DNA of 64,000 bases, taken from positions 124,001-188,000 of the forward strand of contig NZ_MASN01000004.1 in assembly GCF_001861355.1 (NCBI RefSeq), written 5' to 3'. The translations under genes and the position numbers were made by a program. This document shows, one piece after another, positions 51,674 through 59,947 of this stretch. This stretch comes from Natrialba sp. SSL1. GTDB lineage: Archaea > Halobacteriota > Halobacteria > Halobacteriales > Natrialbaceae. Position 1 is the stretch's first letter. Every line of letters begins with the position of its first letter. Below the pieces are notes generated by a model, which had not been told where the DNA came from, made no database searches, and saw only the letters and a program-made list of their open reading frames with translations.

Positions 51674-52942
51674 CTACGATACCGGCGTCGGAATCGCGTC
51701 GGGGTCGTCCCACGGCAACTCGCCGTCGTAGCCTGCAGGGACGTACGGACAGAGCGGATCACTCGCCAGTGGATCACCAGAGTGGGCGTACGCGCGCGAG
51801 CGACTTCCACCGCAGACAGCCCGGTAGGGGCACGCACCACACTTGCCGGAGAGCCGATCACGATCACGAAGTGCGGTGAACAGATCCGACTCCCGATACA
51901 GTTCCGTAAGCGCTCGTTCGCGGACTGAACCCGCCGATTTCGGGAGGAACCCCGAGGGATACACCTCACCAGTGTGGCTGACGAACGCAAAGCCGTCACC
52001 CGCGACGATGCCGCCGCGGCGCTGGAGGCCTGTTGGTGGGGTGGTTCCCTCTGTGTTCGTATTCGTATCTGTCTCTGTTTCCATATTCGTATCCGTGTCC
52101 GATTTCAGATCCCTGCTGGTGACCATATCTGCCCCCGTCTCTACGCCACTACCACGGGACTTGCGAGAACCGGGGGACCCACGAAACCCACCGGATTGCA
52201 AACAAACCCGCCGATACTGCGGCGCTTCAGTCGTCTTCACGCCAAACGGCTCCGACTCACTCACCGCCTCGAGCCACGACATCACTTCGTCCGCCCGCGT
52301 CGGTGAAATCGACTCGAGTACCCGGCCGCGGCCGACGGGGACCAGGAAGAACACGCTCCACATGACGACGCCGATATCGCGGAGCAGGGCTCGGATGACC
52401 GGCAGTTCGTCGACGGTAGCCTGGCAGACGGTCGTGTTGACCTGTACGGGGACGCCGGCTGCCCGTGCGTCCTCGATGGCGCGAATCGTCGCCTCGAAGC
52501 TGCCGGATTCGCCGCGAAACGAGTCGTGAGTCTCGGCTGAAGCACCGTCGAGACTGACCGCCATCCGCCGGAGGCCCGCATCGGACAGGGTGTCGATTCG
52601 CTGGCGGGTGAGCGACTGCGTCCCGCTCGGCGTCATCGTCATCCGGAGGCCGAGGTCGGTGCCGTGGGCGACCAGTTCGTCGACATCGTCGCGAACCAGC
52701 GGGTCACCCCCGGAGAGGACGACGAGCTGACCGTCCCCGAACTCGCGAGCGGACTCGAGTAGGGCCTTCCCCTCGGCGGTCGTCAGTTCGTCGGGGTGGC
52801 GCGCAGGCTGGGCGTCGGCGCGGCAGTGGTCACAGGCGAGCGCGCAGGCCTGCGTGAGCTCCCAGATGAGAACCAGCGGTCGACGTGTAGTGTCGAGCGA
52901 TCGATCCGTCGGAGATGGCGGCGAAGCGTGCGAAGGCGACAT
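51674..52942 (-). CDS. Radical SAM/SPASM protein (AhbC/AhbD/NirJ-like)
   Basis: 422 residues from ATG 52942. The radical SAM [4Fe-4S] motif is CALACDHC; GGDPLVRDDVDEL and SLDGASAETHD are typical core strands. A low-complexity insert (SDTDTNMETETDTNTNTE) separates the core from a SPASM region with CGACPYRAVCGG and a last Cys in SDPLCPY, which would hold extra clusters. Haem-maturation (AhbC/AhbD, NirJ) and peptide-modifying enzymes share this layout; I recall the haloarchaeal TIGR04053 family here. It is divergent from the partner gene at 53074. Confidence 0.85.
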   Translation of the reverse strand: MSPSHASPPSPTDRSLDTTRRPLVLIWELTQACALACDHCRADAQPARHPDELTTAEGKALLESAREFGDGQLVVLSGGDPLVRDDVDELVAHGTDLGLRMTMTPSGTQSLTRQRIDTLSDAGLRRMAVSLDGASAETHDSFRGESGSFEATIRAIEDARAAGVPVQVNTTVCQATVDELPVIRALLRDIGVVMWSVFFLVPVGRGRVLESISPTRADEVMSWLEAVSESEPFGVKTTEAPQYRRVCLQSGGFRGSPGSRKSRGSGVETGADMVTSRDLKSDTDTNMETETDTNTNTEGTTPPTGLQRRGGIVAGDGFAFVSHTGEVYPSGFLPKSAGSVRERALTELYRESDLFTALRDRDRLSGKCGACPYRAVCGGSRSRAYAHSGDPLASDPLCPYVPAGYDGELPWDDPDAIPTPVS

Positions 52943-53044
52943 CGAACAGTCGGCCCGAAAACCCGGACCAGCCAAAGCATCCGAGGCTGTTCTCAGCGAC
53001 CGGGAACGTCCCCGAATGTGTTCGCGCTGAACGATATACCCCAG

Positions 53045-53062
53045 CCGTTCGAACCGTTCGAA
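53045..53062. promoter_or_regulatory. Tandem CCGTTCGAA in the divergent radical-SAM promoter region
   Basis: Two exact copies of CCGTTCGAA abut in the 131-base gap between the minus-strand radical SAM gene and the plus-strand partner gene, 12 bases before the latter's ATG. Each copy contains the palindrome TTCGAA. A shared operator is plausible. Confidence 0.4.
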
Positions 53063-53073
53063 ACCGATATCCA

Positions 53074-53403
53074 ATGGTCGAAAAAGCACGCCGCAAACCC
53101 GTCGACAGCGAGGGTCGGGAGACACCCGTTCCACAGTGGGAAGTGTTCGTTCGTGACGACCAGGACGAGCCGCTCCGACACGTCGGCAGCGTCGCAGCCA
53201 CCGACGCCGACGATGCCGTCGACCACGCTGCGCGTCTCTTTGGCTGGTACGCCGAGGATCTCTGGGTGTGTCCCGCGGCAGCCGTCGAGCGGCGCTCGAC
53301 GCGGCCGCTGGAAGCAGATCACCCAGCCGAGGCGGACTCGGACAGCGCTGAACCCCGCGTCTACGAGGAAACCGAGGGCACACCACAGGTGACCGACCCG
53401 TGA
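53074..53403 (+). CDS. Small radical-SAM-partnered protein (Htur_1727-like)
   Basis: 109 residues. The N-terminal half, WEVFVRDDQDEPLRHVGSVA followed by ATDADDAVDHAARLFGWYAE, resembles the PaaB fold; the C-terminal 45 residues are acidic and Pro-rich with a lone Cys in WVCPAAAVERR. I recall a haloarchaeal family named for Htur_1727, always beside radical SAM/SPASM genes and listed as a candidate RiPP or partner; this gene fits in size, content and position. Its stop TGA overlaps the GTG start of the second radical SAM gene, so the two are coupled. Whether it is substrate or subunit is open. Confidence 0.72.
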   Translation: MVEKARRKPVDSEGRETPVPQWEVFVRDDQDEPLRHVGSVAATDADDAVDHAARLFGWYAEDLWVCPAAAVERRSTRPLEADHPAEADSDSAEPRVYEETEGTPQVTDP

Positions 53404-54611
53404 TCTCGCTCAGCAAGCTCCTCTGTAACCGTTCCGCCGCCGGCGACGGCCTGCGCTACGACGACGCCGGGGACTCGAGTGCTCCTCAGATTACCACAAG
53501 TGCCCAGCGCCGTCCGGTCGTCGTCTGGAACGTCACGCGCCGGTGTAATCTGTACTGTTCGCACTGCTATGCGGCCGCCGAGACCGAGCCGGCACCGGGT
53601 GAGTTCACCACGGGCGAGGGGAAGGCGTTTCTCGAGCAGTTGGCGGCGTACGACGTGCCGGTCGTGCTCTTCTCCGGGGGTGAGCCACTCGTTCGAGAGA
53701 ATCTAACTGAGCTCGTGCAGTACGCATCCGAGATCGGACTCCGACCCGTGCTTTCGACGAACGGCACGCTGCTCACCCGCGAGCGGGCGGCTGAACTTCG
53801 CGACGCCGGACTCCGGTATGCTGGCATCTCAGTGGACGGCCTGCCGGAGCGAAACGACGACTTTCGCGGACAGGAGGGCGCGTTCGACGCGGCGGTTCGA
53901 GGGATCGAAGCCTGCCTCGACGTGGGACTGAAGACCGGCCTCAGGTACACGATCACGGAGCGAAACGCCGCCGATCTCGAGGGCGTCGTCGACCTGCTGA
54001 CCGACGTTGGCGTCGACCGATTCTGTTTCTACCACCTCGATTACGGCGGTCGCGGTGCGGAGATTTCCAACATCGACCTCGCGCCGCAGGCAAAACGCGA
54101 GGCGGTGGAGCGACTCTGTGACCTGACGCTGTCGTATCACGACCAGGGCGAGGAAATCGAGACGTTACTCGTCGGTAACTACGCCGACGCGGCGTTCCTC
54201 GTCGAGTACGCACGCGACCGATTCGGCGAGGAGCGAGCGAGACGAATCTACGAGTATCTCGCACGAAACGGTGGTGATCCAACGGGTGAGCGGATCGCGG
54301 ACGTCGATTACGAGGGGAACGTACATCCGACCCAGTTCTGGCAGGGGTACAGCCTCGGAAACGTTCGGGACCGACCGTTCGGCGAGATCTGGGAGGACGA
54401 GACGAACCCGCTCCTGGCGGCGCTCCGAAATCGGACGGACCGGCTGACGGGACGGTGTGCGGACTGTCAGTACCAGTCGATCTGTCGCGGTGCCTCTCGG
54501 TTGCGCGCGCTGGCGACGACGGGTGACCTCTTCGCGCCCGACCCGCAGTGTTATCTCACGGCTGAGGAACGACACGCAAATGCGTCAGGTACTGTTGGGC
54601 TCGCCGAGTAA
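53400..54611 (+). CDS. Second radical SAM/SPASM protein
   Basis: 403 residues from a GTG that overlaps the previous stop codon. The cluster motif CNLYCSHCYA is complete, followed by LFSGGEPLVRENLTELVQYA, and GISVDGLPERNDDFRG. The SPASM end has CADCQYQSICRGASRLRA and DPQCYL. GNVHPTQFWQGYSLGNVRDR is typical of AhbD/NirJ-like and peptide-maturase proteins. Haloarchaea also have a pseudo-radical-SAM member at this kind of locus, but here all three cysteines are present. The product is probably cotranscribed with the partner protein. Confidence 0.86.
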   Translation: MISLSKLLCNRSAAGDGLRYDDAGDSSAPQITTSAQRRPVVVWNVTRRCNLYCSHCYAAAETEPAPGEFTTGEGKAFLEQLAAYDVPVVLFSGGEPLVRENLTELVQYASEIGLRPVLSTNGTLLTRERAAELRDAGLRYAGISVDGLPERNDDFRGQEGAFDAAVRGIEACLDVGLKTGLRYTITERNAADLEGVVDLLTDVGVDRFCFYHLDYGGRGAEISNIDLAPQAKREAVERLCDLTLSYHDQGEEIETLLVGNYADAAFLVEYARDRFGEERARRIYEYLARNGGDPTGERIADVDYEGNVHPTQFWQGYSLGNVRDRPFGEIWEDETNPLLAALRNRTDRLTGRCADCQYQSICRGASRLRALATTGDLFAPDPQCYLTAEERHANASGTVGLAE

Positions 54612-54709
54612 ACAATAAAAAAGGAGCGACCGATCCTGTTCGGCGCTGCGTTCCCAAACCGCGAGAACAGCCCTCGGATGAAAAGAACACGCGTTTCGAA
54701 GCGCCCACT

Positions 54710-56059
54710 ATGGGTTACGAGACGCCAGCGACGGATGACGAGATTAAAAACGCGGTCATCGACAGAACGCGGGAGGTTACAATCGCAGACGGTGACCCGG
54801 TCAGCGAGCAACTACTCGAGGACGTCCGCGTCGAGGACGGCGTCGTCACGTTCACCGTCGCCTTCGAGCGACTGAACCGAGCGCTGAGCGAACGCCTCAC
54901 CGAACAGCTTCGCGGTGCCGGCCTCGCGACGACCGGCGTCGAACACGTTCGCGTCGAGGCGGCAGACGCGGACGCCCCCGAGAGCGGGCTGCCGGTTACC
55001 GGAGTCGGCTCGCTGATCGCCGTCGGGAGCGCGAAGGGCGGTGTCGGAAAGACCACGGTCACCGCGGCCCTCGCGCGAGCGCTCGACGAGTCCGGGCTCG
55101 ATGTCGCGGTGTTCGATGCGAACGTCTACGCACCCGACGCGCCGGACCTGCTCGGCGCAGCGGGACCGGTACAGACGACGCCGACCGGTCGGCCGGAACC
55201 CGTCGTCGCAGACGGTATCGAGGTCGTGAGCATGGAACTGATCGCCGACGACGGGCCGGTCGCCTGGCGCGGCGCGATGGTCCACGACGTGCTCAAGGAC
55301 CTGCTCGGAAACGCACCCTGGAGCGACCGCGACGTGCTTCTCGTCGACCTGCCGCCGGGGATCGGCGACGCCGTCTACACGATCGTCCAGCAGGCACCAC
55401 TCGACGGCGCACTGCTCGTCAGCACGCCGACCGACACGGGCGCACGAGCAACGGAGCGGACGGGTGCCCTGTTCACGGCGAACGACGTAGAAACGATCGG
55501 CGTCGTCCCGAACATGGTCGCGCCTGAGGATAGCGACAACGGTCGCGATAGCGATGGCGATAGCAATGGCAATCGCGATACCGAAGTCGCAGGACCGTTC
55601 GACGCAACCGGCGACGACCTCCCCGACGAGATCCAGGAGGATGCAAGCGCAACGATCGATCCGATCCCGTTCGACCCGGCGCTTCGCGACCCGACAACGA
55701 GTTCGTTCGCCGAGCCATCGACACCCGGTGCGGCGGCTATCGCGGAGCTCGCGGACACCGTCGCCGCGTTCGCCGACGACGACGACGGACCACAGGTGCC
55801 GGACGACGCCGTCGATCTGCGCGGACTGCCGGCTGAAACCGCCGCACAGCAGACGCTCACCGAACTCGCTCTCCGCGACGAATTCGGCGTTCTCCTGCGC
55901 CACGATCCCGACGAGTTGATCACCACCCTCGAAGATTCCCTCGGCGGCGCACCGCCGACACTCACGCGTGCGAACGTGGTGGATCTCGAACGCGACGGCT
56001 GGCTCGTCGAACTCGAGTTCGATCACGATTCGACTGCAGTCTCGGAGTCGCCGGCGTAG
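54710..56059 (+). CDS. Mrp/ApbC-type ATPase fused to a C-terminal TusA/DUF2249-like domain
   Basis: 449 residues: N-terminal MIP18/DUF59-like domain (1-95), P-loop GSAKGGVGKTT (106-116) with the signature lysine, switch LLVDLPPGIGDAVYT, a simple-repeat insert (DSDNGRDSDGDSNGNRD), and a C-terminal domain DLRGLPAETAAQQTLTELAL to VDLERDGWLVELEF that resembles DUF2249/TusA. Mrp/ApbC proteins carry Fe-S clusters through a CxxC; this protein has no Cys at all. It precedes the molybdoenzyme operon. It may act as an ATP-driven chaperone for the enzyme rather than a cluster carrier. Confidence 0.8.
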   Translation: MGYETPATDDEIKNAVIDRTREVTIADGDPVSEQLLEDVRVEDGVVTFTVAFERLNRALSERLTEQLRGAGLATTGVEHVRVEAADADAPESGLPVTGVGSLIAVGSAKGGVGKTTVTAALARALDESGLDVAVFDANVYAPDAPDLLGAAGPVQTTPTGRPEPVVADGIEVVSMELIADDGPVAWRGAMVHDVLKDLLGNAPWSDRDVLLVDLPPGIGDAVYTIVQQAPLDGALLVSTPTDTGARATERTGALFTANDVETIGVVPNMVAPEDSDNGRDSDGDSNGNRDTEVAGPFDATGDDLPDEIQEDASATIDPIPFDPALRDPTTSSFAEPSTPGAAAIAELADTVAAFADDDDGPQVPDDAVDLRGLPAETAAQQTLTELALRDEFGVLLRHDPDELITTLEDSLGGAPPTLTRANVVDLERDGWLVELEFDHDSTAVSESPA

Positions 56060-56096
56060 AGACGAGCCGGGACGCAATCGATCTTCTTTCGCCGTC

Positions 56097-56117
56097 GACG
56101 CCTGCATCGCAGGCGTC
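56097..56117 (+). terminator. Hairpin after the Mrp-like gene
   Basis: GACGCCTGC-ATC-GCAGGCGTC, a perfect 9-bp stem with a 3-base loop, lies 38 bases past the stop codon at 56059. It separates the Mrp-like gene from the molybdoenzyme promoter region and may end that transcript. Confidence 0.45.
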
Positions 56118-56125
56118 TCGTACCC

Positions 56126-56137
56126 CCATTTAAACAC
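56126..56137 (+). promoter_or_regulatory. Putative TATA box of the molybdoenzyme operon
   Basis: CCATTTAAACAC is the best TATA candidate in the 278-base gap before the catalytic subunit. It implies a leader of about 180 bases; GATTAAGC near 56195 and GAATTAG near 56261 are weaker alternatives closer to the start. Confidence 0.35.
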
Positions 56138-56337
56138 CCACAGTATCACGGGATTTGCGCCCGATATCCCCGACGGGCGGGAACAGAGACCCCGGATTAA
56201 GCGGGTAACGGACCACGCTCAACCTGTATGGAACACGGACGACCGATACTCGGGCAAGAATTAGACTGTCCGACATGGACTGCGGTCGTATCGCACGCTG
56301 GGGCCCAACGCGTCGCCACGCGAGGTGAGGTGGGACG

Positions 56338-59300
56338 ATGAGTGATGGTGGCGCTGACGCTGATGCCGATGCCGATGCCGATGGTGGCGGCGACGCTGAC
56401 GCCGACTCCGATCTCTCGCTCACTCGACGCGAACTCGGCGCTGCGGCCGCCGGCGTCGCCGGTGCGTCCGGGCTCGGACTGCTCGGCTACCGACGCCTGA
56501 CCCGCGGCGGTGAGGCTGAAGCGGCCGACGAGACGATGAACCCACTCGAGGAGTATCCGAATCAGGAGTGGGAAGAACACTACCGCGACGTGTGGGAGCC
56601 GGACGACTCCTACATGCTCACGTGCACGCCGAACGACACGCACAACTGTTATCTCGAAGCCTCGGTCAAAAACGGCCAGATCACGCGGCTCGGCCCGAGC
56701 ATGAACTACGGCGAGGCGACGGATCTGGACGGAAATCAGGCCAGCCAGCGCTGGGATCCCCGCGTCTGCAACAAGGGACTCGCGATGATCGAGCGGTTCT
56801 ACAGCGAGCGGCGGGTGAAAGACCCGATGGTCCGCGAAGGATTCATGGAGTGGGTCGAGGACGGGTTTCCGCGCGATCCCGACGGCTCGATGCCCGCGGA
56901 GTACGCGAACCGCGGGGAAGACGAGTTCATCACGGTCGAGCACGAGGAGGCCTACGAGATGGCGGCGCGGACGTTCGTCGAACTCGCCGACTACTACAGC
57001 GGCGAGTCGGGCATGCAGGCCCTGCTGGACCAGGACTACGACGAGCGCGTCGTCGAGCAGACCCAGGGTGCCGGCGTCCGGTCGATGAAGTTCCGCGGCG
57101 GCATGCCGCTGCTCGGCGTCATCAAGCTCTGGGGACAGTACCGAAACGCGAACTCGATGGCACTACTCGACAGCTACGTCCGCGATGTCGGCGAAGACGA
57201 CGCCCTCGGCGCGGTCGGGCTCGACAACTACTCGTTCCACACCGACCTGCCGCCGGGCCACACGATGGTCACCGGCCAGCAGACCGTCGACTTCGACCTG
57301 GCGAGCGTCGAGTACGCAGACCACGTCGTGCTCGCGGGGATCAACTACCTGACGACGAAGATGGCCGACTGCCACTGGCTGACCGAAGCCCGCCTGAAGG
57401 GGACGAAGGTCACGGGCATCTTCACGGACTACAACGCGACGGCTTCGAAGTGTGACGAACTGATCACCGTCCGCCCCGCAACCGACTCCGCGCTATTCCT
57501 TGGGGCCGCACGGGTCCTCATCGAGGAAGAACTGTACGACGAGGAGTTCGTCCGCCGGTACACCGACCTGCCGCTGCTCGTGCGGATGGACACCAACGAG
57601 ATGCTGCGTGCGAGCGACGTCTTCGACGACTACGAACTCGCCGAACTCGAGAAGACCCAGACGGTCGCGGACGAATCGTCGCGGCCGGCAGCAGACGTCA
57701 CCATCGACGAGCAGATTATTACCGACGACCTGCGCGGCGAGTGGGGCGACTTCGTCGTCCGAAATGGGGACACAGGCGAGTTCGAGCCGGTCACGCGCGA
57801 CGACATCGGCGAGGACTTCGAAACGCCCGCCGCACTCGAGGGGACCTTCGAGGTCGAACTCGAAAGCGGCGAGACCGTCGAAGTTCGGCCCGTTTTCGAC
57901 CTGATCAGCGAACACCTCATCGAGACGTACGATCTCGAGTCGGCGGCCGACGTGGTCGGAACGGACCCGCAGGCAGTCGAGAACCTCGCCCACGATTTCG
58001 CCGACAATCAGGAGAACACGCTGGTCCTGACCGGAATGGGGCCAAACCACTACACGAACGCGGATCAAAAAGATCGGGCGGTTTTCCTGCTCGCATCGCT
58101 GACTCGGAACGTCGGCTACAAGACCGGCAACGTCGGCAGCTACTCCGGTAACTACCGGTCGGCGTACTTCAACGGTCTCAGCCAGTACTCCGACGAGGAT
58201 CCGTTCGACATCGAACTGGATCCCGACGAGCCCGCGACGGTTGCAAAGCACTACGACGAGCAGTCGGCGCACTTCTACACGAATCTCGACAAGCCGCTCG
58301 AGGTCGACGGCGAGTACTTCCAGGGCGACTCGCACATGCACACCCCGACGAAGTCGCTCTGGGTCTCGGGGTCGAACTCGATCCTCGGGAACGCGAAGGG
58401 TGCGTACAAGATCATCGAGCAGATGCTCCGGAACGGGAAGATCGAGGCGTTCTTCACCAACGAGTGGTGGTGGACGATGACCTGTGAGTACTCGGACATC
58501 GTCTTCCCGGTCGACTCGTGGGCCGAACACCACGTCAACGACATCACCGCTTCGGTGACGAACCCCTTCATTACGACGATGCCCGAGACGGGTATCGATC
58601 GCATCTACAACACCAGAAACGACGCCCAGCACTACCAGGGTGTTGCGACAGCCCTCGCGGATATCACCGGCGACGACCGCTTCGATGACTACTGGGAGTT
58701 CATCGACGAAGACGAGTACCAGGCGAAGCCGTACCTGCAACGGATCATCGACCACTCGAACACCGTCACCGGCTACGATGTCGAGGACTTGCTCGACGAC
58801 GCCGAACAGGGGACGCCGGCGATCATCATGACCCGGACGTACCCCAAGCAGGTCGGCACCGAACAGATGCAGGACGACGATCCGTGGTACACGAAGACGG
58901 GTCGACTCGAGTTCTTCCGCGAGGAGGAGGAGTTCGCGGCGGCCGGCGAGAACATTCCGCTGCACCGCGAGCCGATGGACGCGACACCGTACGAGCCGAA
59001 CGTGATCGTCGACGACAGCGACAGTCCGGTGATCGCGCCCGAGACGCCGGCAGACCGCGGCTGGGACAGCGAGGAGAAGGTGGCGGATACGAACGACCGA
59101 CAGGTCCGGAACGTCGTCCACTCACCGGACGAACTCGTCAACAGCGCGCATCCGTTGACCGACCTCGACGAGGGCTACGACTACGTCTACATGACGCCGA
59201 AGTATCGCCACGGGACCCACACCTTCGCGAACGCCCTGCCGAACATCGCGGTCTGGTGGGGCAACTACGGTGACATGCACCGCGAGGACGAGCGGATGCC

Positions 59301-59916
59301 GTTCGTCGGCGAGGGCTACATAGAGATGAATCCGGAGGACGCCCGCGAAGAAGGGCTGTCCGACGGTGACTACGTCTGGGTCGACGCTGACCCGTCGGAC
59401 CGGCCGTACGAAGGCTGGGACGCGGACGACGAAGACGACGAGTACGCCCGTGCGATGATGCGGATTCGGTACCAGCCGAGCCTGCCACAGGGTGTGACCC
59501 GCAGTTGGATGAACGTCAACCAGACCTCGCACAAGACCTACGAAGCGCAGGAGGAGCGCGACGACGGGATGGCCAAAGCCGAAGACACGAACTACGTGTC
59601 GCTCTACCGCAGCGGGGGTCATCAGTCGACGACGACGACGTGGCTTCGCCGAACGTGGCTCACGGACTCGATGCCGCGAAAGGATCTCAGCGGACAGAAC
59701 CTGAACGTCGGCTTCGAGCCGGACGTTCACGCAGCAAACGGCGCACCCAAGGAGGCGTTCGTGCGGATCGAGAAGGCCGAAGACGGCGGCGTGAACGACG
59801 ACGGCGAACCCGACGGCGAGTGGGAGCCCGTCGACCGCGGCATTCGACCGACGAACGAGGACGAGACGATGGAAGAGTATCTGAGTGGCAACTTCGTGCA
59901 GACCTCGGACGACTGA
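56338..59916 (+). CDS. Type II DMSO-reductase-family molybdopterin oxidoreductase, catalytic subunit
   Basis: 1192 residues. A low-complexity acidic lead (DADADADAD) precedes a Tat signal, LTRRELGAAAAGV (Arg30-Arg31), so the enzyme acts outside the membrane. The FS0 region is CTPNDTHNC (Cys96, Asp100, Cys104) with Cys144 in PRVCNKG. FHTDLPPGHT aligns with the NarG segment bearing the Mo-ligand Asp (here Asp303), placing it in the NarG/EbdA/PcrA/DdhA group. Large size suits that group. Operon: beta subunit, chaperone. Possible acceptors or donors include nitrate, (per)chlorate, selenate, DMSO/DMS or hydrocarbons; not decidable here. Confidence 0.86.
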   Translation: MSDGGADADADADADGGGDADADSDLSLTRRELGAAAAGVAGASGLGLLGYRRLTRGGEAEAADETMNPLEEYPNQEWEEHYRDVWEPDDSYMLTCTPNDTHNCYLEASVKNGQITRLGPSMNYGEATDLDGNQASQRWDPRVCNKGLAMIERFYSERRVKDPMVREGFMEWVEDGFPRDPDGSMPAEYANRGEDEFITVEHEEAYEMAARTFVELADYYSGESGMQALLDQDYDERVVEQTQGAGVRSMKFRGGMPLLGVIKLWGQYRNANSMALLDSYVRDVGEDDALGAVGLDNYSFHTDLPPGHTMVTGQQTVDFDLASVEYADHVVLAGINYLTTKMADCHWLTEARLKGTKVTGIFTDYNATASKCDELITVRPATDSALFLGAARVLIEEELYDEEFVRRYTDLPLLVRMDTNEMLRASDVFDDYELAELEKTQTVADESSRPAADVTIDEQIITDDLRGEWGDFVVRNGDTGEFEPVTRDDIGEDFETPAALEGTFEVELESGETVEVRPVFDLISEHLIETYDLESAADVVGTDPQAVENLAHDFADNQENTLVLTGMGPNHYTNADQKDRAVFLLASLTRNVGYKTGNVGSYSGNYRSAYFNGLSQYSDEDPFDIELDPDEPATVAKHYDEQSAHFYTNLDKPLEVDGEYFQGDSHMHTPTKSLWVSGSNSILGNAKGAYKIIEQMLRNGKIEAFFTNEWWWTMTCEYSDIVFPVDSWAEHHVNDITASVTNPFITTMPETGIDRIYNTRNDAQHYQGVATALADITGDDRFDDYWEFIDEDEYQAKPYLQRIIDHSNTVTGYDVEDLLDDAEQGTPAIIMTRTYPKQVGTEQMQDDDPWYTKTGRLEFFREEEEFAAAGENIPLHREPMDATPYEPNVIVDDSDSPVIAPETPADRGWDSEEKVADTNDRQVRNVVHSPDELVNSAHPLTDLDEGYDYVYMTPKYRHGTHTFANALPNIAVWWGNYGDMHREDERMPFVGEGYIEMNPEDAREEGLSDGDYVWVDADPSDRPYEGWDADDEDDEYARAMMRIRYQPSLPQGVTRSWMNVNQTSHKTYEAQEERDDGMAKAEDTNYVSLYRSGGHQSTTTTWLRRTWLTDSMPRKDLSGQNLNVGFEPDVHAANGAPKEAFVRIEKAEDGGVNDDGEPDGEWEPVDRGIRPTNEDETMEEYLSGNFVQTSDD

Positions 59917-59947
59917 CAACAGCAACAACAAACACCTGGTGATCACA

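Noticed and set aside
57493..59121. 542-residue antisense open frame under the Mo subunit
   Set aside because: Long antisense frames are expected at this GC content; Val/Asp/Arg-biased composition with no domain.
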